A stretch of DNA of 64,000 bases from Molossus alvarezi (lineage: Eukaryota > Chordata > Mammalia > Chiroptera > Molossidae), in assembly GCA_037176705.1 (NCBI GenBank), contig CM073896.1:27168708-27232707 (forward strand), in the 5' to 3' direction. Under the pieces are notes generated by a model. It was not told the DNA's origin, did not search any database, and was given only the letters and a program-made list of their open reading frames with translations. Below, piece by piece: positions 23,650 to 34,139 of the stretch; within the stretch, counting starts at the first letter, position 1, and every line of letters begins with the position of its first letter. Both the position numbers and the translations under genes were made by a program.

Positions 23650-25311
23650 TGTACCGCGGGAAGAGAGGCAATCTCATATATTGAGAGCCTCCTGAAGTAA
23701 AATTTTGACAATGTCAAAAGCTTACAGTAGAATGAGTAGACTGACAAAAACCATTCATCAACTAATCCCCATCCTAAGCACAAAACAAAATTAGGGAAAT
23801 TTTAAAACTTTAGAGCACTACAGAAGTTGTAGCAAGAACAGGTAGACTCAAAGTCTAGCAAAAAGAAGACGCATGCCTATTAACAAACTTCAATAGTATT
23901 GACCTGCATATAGCATCCTACACAATGGGTCCCATTTTCCACCAAAATTACAAGACACACAAAGCAGAAAATGAAAAGGAAATACAATGTCACAAGTAAA
24001 AGCTCTTAACAGCACCAGATTCAGAGATGACAGATGTTGGAACAATCAGTCAGGGAATTTGATATAACTGTGATTAATATTTTAAAGGCTCTGTGGGAAA
24101 GTAGACAACTTGCACGAACAGATGGAGAATTTCAGCAGAGAGATGAAAATATAAGAAAAAAATCAAACTGAAATGATAGAAATAAAAAAAAATGGTAGGT
24201 GAAGACTGTTTTTGACAGGTCCATAAATGGATTTGAACAAGCTAAAGAATGGATTGATGAACTTGAATAAAAGTCAACAGAAATCACCCGTGTTAAATTT
24301 ATAAAGGAAGAAAGAAAGAAGAATGGATGGAGAAAGACAGATATTTATTTAAAGAGCTCTGGGAAAATAAGAAATGGTCTATCATGTGTATAATTGGAAT
24401 ACAAGAAGGAAAAAAATGAGAAAATAAATGGGCAGAAGAAACAATTAAAGAGATTATGACCAAGAAAATTCTAAAATTAATTAAAGACAGCAAACCCCAG
24501 GTGTAAGAAGCTCAGAGAATGCCAAAGAGAATAAATACTAAATAAATCACACCCATATCATATCATATTCAATCTTGAAAACTAAGAGAAAGAGAACATT
24601 TTGAAGAAAACCAGGAGAAAAAAATACAAATTACACACAAAGAAACAAAGATTTAAATGATATAGCATACTGTTGTCAGAAATTATACAAGCCATAAAAC
24701 AATAAGATGATATTTTTGATCACTAAAGAAAAAACAAGGTAAACCTACTGAAAAGATCTTTTAAAAATTAAGGCAAATATAGATCTTTTCAGACAAACAA
24801 AAGCTGACATAATTCATTACCAGTACACTTGCACTATAAGAAAAGATATTGAAAGAAATTTCCTAGATAAAAAAAATATATATGACACCATAAAGGTACT
24901 TAGAATCTATACACACATACACACAAAATGAATAGCTCTAAAAATAATAATATTTATGAAAGCAAATATAATTTTAAATTGATTTAAAAGACAGTGGACT
25001 GTCAAAGCAACAATTGTAGCAATTGTGTCTGTTTATAGCATGTGTAAAAGTAAAATTATAACAACATCCCAAATGATGAGAGGGAAGAATTGGTAGTATA
25101 ACATCATAAAGTCCTTATATTACATGTGAAGCCATATAATATTAAATGAGCATACAATACAATTTAGTAAAGATGGAAAACCAAATACAACTATTTAAAA
25201 AACTTTAAGAGGTAAAACATGATAAGCCAATAGGTTAGGTAAACTAAATACTCAATACAAAAGAAAGCAAATACCAAAAACAGATGAAACAGTAAAAAAT
25301 AACTAGCAAGA
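23650..25311 (+). mobile_element. Ancient L1, part 1 (5' UTR and ORF1 region)
   Basis: The tract is A-rich on the plus strand and carries a degenerate L1 ORF1 with many stops, for example agatgttggaacaatcagtc (about 24029) and gaagctcagagaatgccaaa (about 24507-24526), the counterpart of the QEAQR region. It is far more diverged than copies A-D. It stops at a 21-bp sequence (25291-25311) that recurs at 31396-31416, and the same old L1 continues beyond that. The left boundary is approximate. Confidence 0.65.
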
Positions 25312-25559
25312 TCCAACTGAGGGCTACAACCCAAGGCTCATCAAGTAACTGAGAATAAGAGCCTCTAGTCAAAAAGCTAAAGGATAATTGAACCATTCCT
25401 GGGCTTACAAATCTACCCAGGAAAGTAAGACTTGACAGTAGTGTTTAATGTGGGCCCTCCCATGCTCATCCAAACCCAGTAGAGAAAGTCACAAACAGCA
25501 GAACACCAACACCCACAGGAAAAATTTGGAAGGCTCCAAAACACATGAAAATAACAAAA

Positions 25560-26385
25560 ATGGTGAAACAAAAAAAACAAATCCCAAATGAGAAAAACAA
25601 AAGAACTCTACTGAAGATGAGATAAATGAAATGCAGTTAAGCAAGTTATCAGAGGTAGAGTTCAGAGCCATGACATTGAGGAAGCTCAACAGCATGAATA
25701 AGGACCTCAACATCAGGAGTAAAGATATAGAAACATTGAAAACCAAGGAAGTGGAAATGAAGAATGATGTAGCAGAAATAAAGAAAACATTTGAAGAAAT
25801 AAACAGCACAGTAGATGAAACTGAGGCCTGGATCAGTGAAGTAAGAGACAGGGTAGAAAAAGTCAATGAATCAAAAACCGAATTTAAAAAAAAAAATTAA
25901 AAAACAGGACGACAGCTTAAGAGAACTGTGGGACGATAGAAAAAGTAACAAGATTCGCATCATAGGAGTCTCCAAAAAGAAAAAAATGGGCAAGGGTTAG
26001 AGAATATATTTGAAAAAATAGTGACAGAAAATTTTCCTAGTTGGTGAATGAAGAAGGGATTCAAGCACAGAGAGCCCCAAGTAAGAAGAACCGAAACAGG
26101 CCCACACCAAGACACATGGTAATTAAAATGCCAAAAATTAAAGGCAAAGAGAGAATTCTAAAGGCAGCAAGAGATAAGCAACAGATTGACTCCAAAGGGA
26201 CCCCCATTAGCCTATCAGCAGACTTCTCAACAGAAACACTACAGGCCAGAAGGGAATGGTATGAGGTAATCAAGGTCATGATAAACAAGGATCTAAATCC
26301 AAGACTACGCCATCCAGCAAGGCTATCATTCAAAATGGAAGGTCAAATAAGGAGCTTCCCAGACAAAAAAAGGATAAGGGAATAG
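25560..26385 (+). pseudogene. L1-C ORF1, decayed
   Basis: The probable start is the ATG at 25560-25562. An open coiled-coil segment (25631-25900) and a C-terminal segment (26041-26385) are broken apart by stops and frameshifts. The C-terminal segment retains the TPRHMVIKM box and ETLQARREW, the nucleic-acid-binding end of L1 ORF1. ORF2 begins about 95 bp downstream, the normal bicistronic layout. Confidence 0.9.
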
Positions 26386-26480
26386 ATTAGCACCAAACAA
26401 GCACTGTAAGAAATGTTAAAAGAACTGCTGTAGTTACTAGAAGAAATAGAAAGAAAAATATAACCACATTCAAAACAAAA

Positions 26481-29400
26481 ATGGGAATAAATAAGTACAA
26501 ATCAATAATTACATTAAATGAAAATAGTTTGAAATGCTCCAATAAAAAGACACAGAGTAGCCGATTGAATAAGAAAGCATGATTCATATATATGTTGTTT
26601 ACAAGAGACACACCTCACAACAAAAGACTCACATAGATTGAAAATGAAGGGATGGAAAAAAATCTTCAAAGTAAATGGAAAGGAAAAAAAGCTGAGGTAG
26701 CAATACTCATATCTAATAAAATGGATTTCAAAATGAAGGTCATAACTAGAGACAAAGAAGGCCTCTACATAATATTAAAAGGATCTATCCAGCAGGAAGA
26801 TATAACCTTGGTAAACATATATGCACCCAATATACGAACACCAACATATATTTAAAATCTTCTGGAGGACTTCAGATGAGAATTGACAGCAATACAATCA
26901 TAGCAGGGGACTTCAACACTCTGCTGACATCACTGGATAGAGCCTCTAGGAAAAAATTAGCAAGGAAACAGAGACTCTAAATGAAGCGCTAGATCAAATG
27001 GATTTAATAGATGTTTACAGAGAATTACACCCCAAAACTACAGAATTCACATTCTTCTCAAGTGCACATGGGACATTCTCAAAGACAGACCACATGTTAG
27101 GGCACACACTAAATCTGTACAAGTTCAAGAAGATTGAAATCATATCAAGCATCTTCTCAAATCACAATGGCATGAAACTAGAAATCAATTGCAACAAGAA
27201 CATGCAAAGACATTTGAAAACATAGAGGCTAAATAGCATGTTATTGAACAATCAATGGGTTACCAACAAGATTAAGAAAGAAACTAAAAAATTCCTGGAA
27301 ACCAGTGAAAATGAACACACAACAGCACAAAATCTATGGGATGCAGCGAAAGCAGTTCTGAGAAAGAAGTTCATAGCACTACTGGCCTACCTCAAGAAAC
27401 AAGAAAAATTCCTAATTGACTATCTAACATCACAAAATAAAGAACTAGAAAACAAACAAAAAGAAAACCCCAGAGCAAGTAGACGGAAGGAAATAGTAAA
27501 GATCAGAGAAGAAATAAATGACATAGAGACCAAAAAAAAAACAATTCAAAGGATCAATGAAACAAAAAGCTGATTTTTAAAAAAGATAAACAAGATTGAT
27601 GGACCCTTAGATAAACTCACCAAGAAACAAAGAGAGAGGACCCAAAAACACAAAATCAGAAATAAAAGAGGAGAAGTAACAACTGACACCACAGAAATAC
27701 AAAGGATCATTAACAAATAATATGAAAAATTATACAGTAACACATTAGACAATCTAAGTGACATGGAAAATATTCTAAAAACACATGGTCTCTCAAAACT
27801 GAACCAGGAAGAGATAGAACACTTGAACAGACCAATAACAACTAAGGAAATTGAAGATGTAATCAAGATGCTCCCAGCAAACAAAAGCCCAGGCCCAGAC
27901 AGCTTCAACGGGGAGTTTTACTGAACATTGAAAATAAAATTAACACCCATTCCCCTCAAACTATTCTGAAAAATTCAAGAAGAAGGACGACTTCCAAACA
28001 CGTTTTATGAGGCCAGTATAATTCTAATTCCAAAACCAGAAAAGATACGACGAAGAAAGAAAACTATAGGCCAATATCCCTGATGAACATAGATGCCAAA
28101 ATCCTCAACAAAATACTAGCAAATCGGATCCAGCAATGCATTAATAAAATTGTTCTCCATGACCAAGTGGGATTCATCCTAGAGATGCAAGGCTGTTACA
28201 GTATTCACAAATCAATAAATGTGATACACCACATAAACAAAATGAAAGATAAAAACGATATGATCATATCAATATATGCAAAAAAAAAAAGCATTCGACA
28301 AAAATCCAGTACCCATGTCTGATAAAAATCCTCAGCAATGTGGAAACAAAGGGATTATATCTTGACATAATAAAGTCCATATATGAAAAACCTACAGCCA
28401 ACATCATACTCAATGGGCAAAAACTAAAAGCATTTCCCTTAAGAATAGGAACAAGGCAAGGATGCCCACTTTCACCACTGTTATTTAACATAATACTGGA
28501 AGTTTTAGCCACAGCAATCAGACATGAAGAAAAAGCAAAATAAATCCAAATTGGAAAGGAGGAAGTAAAATTGCAATTATTCGCAGATTACATGATATCA
28601 TACATAAAAAACCCTAAAGACTCCATCAAATATCTACTAGACATAATAAATGAATTTGGCATATTAGCAGGATACAATATTAATGTCAAGAAATCAATAG
28701 CATTTTTATATACCAATGATGAACTCACAGAAAGAGAAACTAAGAAAACAATCCCATTTACCATTGTTGCAAAAAAATTAAAATGCCTAGGAATAAACCT
28801 AACCAAAGAAGTAAAGGACCTACTTGCAGAAAACTACAGGACATTGAAAGAAGAAATAGAGGAAGATATAAAAAAGTGGAAGCACATACCTTGTTCATGG
28901 ATAGGAAGAATTAACATCATTAAAATGTCCGTACTACCCACAGCAATCTATAGATTCAATGCAATCCCCATCAAAATACCAATGACATATTTTACAGAAC
29001 TAGAACAAATACTTCAAAAGTTCATATGGAACCAATATAGTCTCCTAATAGCCACAGCACTCTTGACAAAGAAGGACAAAATAGGTGGGATTACAATACC
29101 AGAGATCAGGTTATACTACAAAGCCACTGTAATCAAAACAGCCTGGTACTGGCACAAGAATAGGCATATAGATCAATGGAACAGTACAGAGAACCCAGAA
29201 ATTGACCCAAAACATTATGCTCAATTAATATTTGACAAACGTGGCAAGAGCATACAATGGAGTAAAGACAGCCTTTATAATAAATGGTGTTGGGAAAACT
29301 GGACAGCTACAAGCAAAAAAATTATGCAAGACCACCAACTTACACCATACACAAGAATAAACTCAAAATGGATAAAAGACTTAAATGTGACTTGTGTATC

Positions 29401-30299
29401 CATAAAAATCATAGAAGAAAATGTAGGCAACAACATTTCAGACATCATACACAGCATAATTTTCACTCATATATCACCTAAGGCAACAGAAACAAAGCAA
29501 AAATTGCACACATGGGACTACATCACACTAAAAAGCTTCTGCACAGCAAAAGAAACAACCATCAAAATGGAAAGGGAACCCACTGTATGGGAGAGCATAA
29601 TTGCCAATGATACATCAGACAAAATATATAGCGTGCTCATACAACTCAACAAAAGGAAGAAAAAGAACCCAATTAAAAAATGGGCAGAGGAGCTAAATAA
29701 ACACCTCTCCACACAGGACACATAAATGGACAAGAAACATTTAAAGAAATGCTCAACATTACTAATCATAAGAGAGATGCAAATTAAAACAACAATGAGG
29801 TTATACCTCACACCAGTCAGAATGGCTGCCATCAACAATTCATTATTCAATAAGTGCTGGTGAGGGTGTGGAGAAAAGGGAACTCTATTACATTGTGGGT
29901 GGGAATGCAGACTAGTGCAACCACTATGGAAAACACTATGGTGTTTCCTCAAAAAATTAAAAATTGAATTGCCATTTGACCCAGTCATCCCTCTTCTAGG
30001 GATATATCTTAAGAAGCCTGAAACACCAATCAGAAAGAATATATGTACCCCCATGTTTGTAGCAGCACTATTTACAATAGTAAGATCTGGAAACAGCCCA
30101 AGTGTCCATCAGTAGATGAGTGAATTAAAAAAAACTGTGGTACATGTATACAATAGAATACTATACAGCTGTAAGAAAGAAAAATCTCTTATCCTTTGAG
30201 ACAACATGGAGGGGCCTCAAGAGTATTACACTAAGTGCAATAAGCCAATCAGAGAAAGACAAATACCACATGATCTCACTTATTTGTGGAATAAAATGA
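26481..30299 (+). pseudogene. L1-C ORF2 (endonuclease-reverse transcriptase), decayed
   Basis: Starts at the ATG 26481 (MGINKYKSI). Endonuclease-domain pieces lie at 26652-26855 and 26998-27225, with a linker piece at 27238-27573. The palm begins at 28083-28543 with RQGCPLSPL. The longest open frame of the window (28571-29725, 384 codons) covers the end of the palm, the thumb region and part of the C-terminal domain. The catalytic box at 28580-28591 reads FADY: the second aspartate codon GAC is TAC. Stops and frameshifts upstream also kill the gene. The stop is TGA at 30297-30299. Confidence 0.93.
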
Positions 30300-30460
30300 A
30301 CAAGGTAGGCTGATGAACAAAATAGACCCAGAAACATAGAAAGGAGTATGGTTCAGACTGACAAACCTCAGAGTAGGGCGGGGGGGTTAGGGAATGGGAT
30401 GAGATAAACTAAAGAACTTATATGCATGTATGCATAACCAAGGACATAGACAACTATTCT

Positions 30461-30508
30461 GGGGGTATGGGGGTATGGGGGTATGGGGGTATGGGGTTCG
30501 GGGGTTGG
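30461..30508 (+). repeat. (GGGGGTAT)n G-quadruplex-type repeat in the L1-C 3' UTR
   Basis: Four or more successive runs of four to five G spaced by TAT lie in the place where other copies have an irregular G-rich tract. The spacing fits the sequence rule for an intramolecular G-quadruplex on the plus (sense) strand. Confidence 0.85.
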
Positions 30509-30862
30509 AAGATGGATGCTTATTGACCTTGTGTTAAGCACTCTCAACCTTGTGTTAATGCATACTCGAAATCCTGGGGGGGGCAGTGGCTGGCCCAGGT
30601 GTACTGGGTACTTCATTTCATTTGCATGTGAATAAGTGTTTCTTATCTTTTGGCTTCAAGATCTCTTCCAGTAAAAAGCAAGAGACAAAGCTAGGGTGTA
30701 TGCAGTAATGCCATCTCAAGAATACAATTTACTTAAAAACACTTGTAACCTGGGGGTACCAATCTGCAAATAAATGAAACTGTGTCCAGAGAACTGGAGC
30801 ATTTGCTCTCTTGTAAATCTTCCTCTCACTGCAACCAGCATATGGTTGTAGGCCGAGAGGGG
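30500..30862 (+). other. Unidentified ~360-bp insert in the L1-C 3' UTR
   Basis: Copies A, B and D pass from the G-rich tract to gaaacatctgtaac in under 60 bp. Here about 360 bp of mixed sequence intervene. It includes two copies of accttgtgttaa (about 30527 and 30548), a G run near 30576 and aaataaatgaaac near 30769. I do not recognise the family. The AATAAA-like motif and the following short CT-rich stretch resemble an LTR 3' region, but no clear target duplication flanks it. Confidence 0.55.
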
Positions 30863-30939
30863 GCGGGAGGGGGAATGGGTGGAGGGGTTCTACTTGGAAA
30901 AAAGGAGAAACATCTGTAACAAAAATTAATTAATAAAAA

Positions 30940-31395
30940 TTAGAGGGAAAAAATATATATCTGTAAGCCCAGTACAATGAAAATTACAAAACTTCCTTGA
31001 GAAAAATCTAAGAACCTTAATAAATGGAGAGATAAGTCATAGCTGTTAATCAAAAGACTAATACTGTTTAGATGTCAAGTCTCCTCAAATTCATCTATTG
31101 ATTTAATACAATCCTAATCAAAATTCTGTTTTATAGAAATAGTCCAACTGCTTCTAACATACATATGCTAAAGTGAGTACTAAAATAGCCAAATTTGAAA
31201 AGGAAAAAACGTTTGAGGACTTGCAATACCTAATATTACAACTTACTATAAAGCTATGGTAATCAACAGAGTGTGGCACTGGCCAAATGACAGACACACA
31301 GAGACTCCAGAAATACATCTAAACATATATGGTCAATTTATTTCCAATAAAGGTGTCAGGGCTGGTCAGTGGGGAAAAGATTAAAAAAAAAAAAA
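30940..31395 (+). mobile_element. 3'-transduced segment carried by L1-C
   Basis: After the L1-C 3' end come about 440 bp derived from a much older L1 ORF2, the region between palm and thumb: taaagctatggtaatcaaca at about 31249 and gtggcactggccaaatgaca at about 31273. Then AATAAA at 31346-31351 and a poly(A) at 31382-31395. The outer 21-bp duplication (31396-31416 against 25291-25311, one mismatch) encloses this segment together with L1-C. Its ORF2 position does not fit the flanking ancient L1, whose endonuclease region resumes at 31417, so it was brought from elsewhere. Confidence 0.82.
31346..31351 (+). promoter_or_regulatory. AATAAA polyadenylation signal used by the transducing L1 transcript
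   Basis: Canonical hexamer about 31 bp upstream of the poly(A) at 31382, the normal spacing for cleavage. It belonged to the donor locus, not to L1. Confidence 0.75.
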
Positions 31396-31416
31396 AGTAA
31401 AAAATAACTAGGAAGA

Positions 31417-32390
31417 AAATAGATTAATCCAAAACCACACACCAATTTAAGGAATAAGGTTGTCAGATTCATTAGAAGAGCAACATCCAACTATATTCTC
31501 TACAAGAAACTCACATTAAACATAAGTACACAGGTAAGTTAAAAACAAAGGATGGGAGTAAGTGTACCATGCAAACACTGACCAAAAAAAAGCTGTAGTG
31601 ACTATATGCATAGCAAAAAAAGTAGATGTCATAAAAATAAATAACACAATAAGAGTAACAACTCACTAGGAGAACTTAATCCTAAATGTACATGCATTTA
31701 ATAATAAAGCATCAAAATATGGTAAAAACCTTACAGAATAAGGGACAAAGAGACAAACACAATTATTGCTGAAGATTTAAATATGCTATTCTCAGTAATT
31801 AATGAAACAAGTACACAGAAACTCAAAAGAAATACAGAAACTTTAACAATATAAATAATCAACTTAGCCTGACATTTATAAAACACTCCACTCAATAATG
31901 ACAGACTACACATTCCTTTTTTTTTACTGATTTTTTTAAAGAGAGAGATAGAAACATTGATGTGAGAAACATCAATTGGCTGCCTCCTGAATGCCCCCTA
32001 CTGGCAATCAAGCCCGCAACTTGAGCATGTACTCAGACAAGGAATTAAACTGGGACTTCTCAGTCCATGAGACAACATTCAGTCCACTGAGACACACCAG
32101 CCAGATGAGACTACACATTCTTTTCAAGTGCATATGGAACATACACTAAATAGACTGTATTCAGATCATAAAACAAAACATTCACAAATTTAAAGCAACT
32201 GAAATCATACAAAATATATTCTCTAGACATAATGGAATTAAACTAGAAATCAATAACAGAAAGGTATCTGAAAAATTCTGAAATACTTACATTAACAAAC
32301 AATATACTGGTAAATAACCCAAAGGTAAGATAAATCACAAAATTAGAAAATACTTTTAATTTAATGAAAATTTTAAAAAGACCATGTGAG
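31417..32390 (+). mobile_element. Ancient L1, part 2 (ORF2 endonuclease region)
   Basis: Degenerate ORF2 endonuclease sequence: the Q-E-T-H box lies within ctctacaagaaactcacatt at about 31499-31518, and later agtaattaatgaaacaagta. A short SINE interrupts it at 31916-32107. Beyond it the DHNGIKLE-type region (cataatggaattaaactaga, 32228-32247) follows. Copy D then interrupts the element. Confidence 0.75.
31916..32107 (-). mobile_element. Ves SINE, short-tail subtype, minus strand
   Basis: A 192-bp copy. The perfect 13-bp target duplication agactacacattc is at 31903-31915 and 32108-32120. The poly(T) start and the reverse complement of ccccagtagggggcatt (around 32000) identify the subtype. Confidence 0.93.
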
Positions 32391-33217
32391 GGAGATTCCA
32401 AAATGGCAGCGGAGTGAATGGACCATCTCCCAGGACCAGACTGGAATTACAACTAAAATAAAGGCAAATTGTTGGGAAAAACCAACAGAAAAGCAGCTAG
32501 AGAGGACACATTTAAACAGGGACAGAAAAAGGACACTAAGTCAAGCCTGATAGGAACTGCAGAGGTGCTAGAGGGACAGCAGCTGTTTTAGCTGTGAACA
32601 GCTCCCACAGAGTTAAAATCCCAAACCAGGTCCACAGGACAGAGGGCCAGCGCAGAGCACTAAATTAGCTACAGCCACTCACCTTGGGCACCAGCAGAAG
32701 GAGGGCAAACTGGACTGCAGCTGTGTAGAGAGACTCAGGATTTGGAGGGCACTGAGAATTTTGTGCTGAATCACTCTCTCATATGATAGTAACCATCTTA
32801 CTCAAAGAGTCCCAGAGCCCTGGGGAGAAGCAACAGCCATTCTCTCGAGAATTTACCTCCACTCAGCCAGGCCAGAGAAATGCAAATTGAGGCTCATTAA
32901 CAAGCCAGGAAGCATTTGCTCACCCTCTGGAAATCCTCTTACCCTGAACACATGAAGGATTTTTTTTATTCAGTTGAGGGCTACAACCCCAAGACTTATC
33001 AAGTAACTAAGACTATTAGCCTCTAGGCAAAAAGGCTGAGGATAACTGAACCTTTCCTGGGATTGCAAATCTACCCAGGAAAGTAAGACTTGACAGTTGT
33101 GTTTAACATGGGTCTTCCCACACTCATCCAAACCCAGTAGAGGGAGCCACAACCAGCCAAACATCATCATCCACAGAGAAAATTTGACAGGCTCCAAAAC
33201 CCACTGAGATAGCCAAA

Positions 33218-34050
33218 GTGGTGAAATAAAGAAACAAAACCCAAATAAAAGAACAAGATAACTTGACAGAAGATGAAATCAATGAAAGATACCATTGATT
33301 TGAGCAAGATATCACAGGAAGAGTTCAGAGTAATTATCACGAGGAACTCAACATGAGTAAAGATATAGAAGCATTGAAAACCAACCAATTGGAAATAAAG
33401 AATGAAATAACAGAAATAAAGAACACATTGGAAGAAATAACCAGTAGAGTAGAGTAAGCTGAAGATCAGAACAGTGAATTAAAAGACAGGGTAGAAAAAC
33501 ATCACCCAATCAGAGAACCAAAAAGAAGAAATAATTAAAAAACAGAAAGACCACCTAAGAAAACTGTGGGACAATATGAACATAACAATATCCACATTGT
33601 AGGAGTTCCAGAAGAAGAAGAAAATGAGCAAGAGTTAAAGAATATATTTGAAGAAATAGTGACAGAAAACTTCCCTAACTTGGTGAAAGAAAAAGGCATA
33701 CAAGTACAAGAAGCACAGAGAACCCCAAGTAAGAAGAACCAAAACAGGCCCATACCAAGACACATGATAATTAAAATGTCAAAAATTAAAGACGAAGAGA
33801 GAATCCTAAAGGCAGCAAGACATAAGGACCAGGTTACCTAGAATAATGAGAAAAAAACAAAAACCATAAGGCTATCAGCTGACTTCTCAACAGAAACAGT
33901 ACAGGCCAGAAGAGAATGGCATGAAGTAATCAAGGTCATGAAAAATAAGGATCTGAATCCAAGACTACTCTATCCATCAAGGCTATCATTCAAAATAGAA
34001 GGTGAAACAAAGAGCTTCCCAGACAAAAAAAAGACTAAGGAACTATATTA
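33218..34050 (+). pseudogene. L1-D ORF1, decayed
   Basis: The expected start codon has become GTG (33218-33220). The longest intact piece, 33566-33841, spans the RRM, with the ENFPNLV box and IPRHMIIKM. The C-terminal domain, including the remains of the ETLQARREW box (near 33889-33918), follows after an in-frame stop and an altered region. Not translatable as one protein. Confidence 0.9.
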
Positions 34051-34139
34051 GCACCAAACCAGCACTGCAAGAATTGTTAAAAGTACTGCTGTAATTACTA
34101 GAAGAAATAGGAAGAGAAATACAACCACAATAAACCAAA

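Larger units (their letters stand above)
25312..30939 (+). mobile_element. LINE-1 copy C, 5'-truncated, with 3' transduction
   Basis: Begins tccaactgagggctacaacc, inside the 5' UTR relative to copies B and D, so it is 5'-truncated. ORF1 remnant, ORF2 remnant and 3' UTR follow. The element's own end is about 30939 (atctgtaacaaaaattaatt then taataaaaatt). The inserted DNA does not stop there: the target-site duplication is at 25291-25311 and 31396-31416, so 30940-31395 was carried along. The 3' UTR is about 360 bp longer than in the other copies. Confidence 0.94.

Noticed and set aside
28571..29725. 384-codon open frame, the longest in the window
   Set aside because: It is the palm-to-C-terminus part of a dead L1 ORF2, without its N-terminal domains and with the catalytic box altered. 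Not an independent gene.
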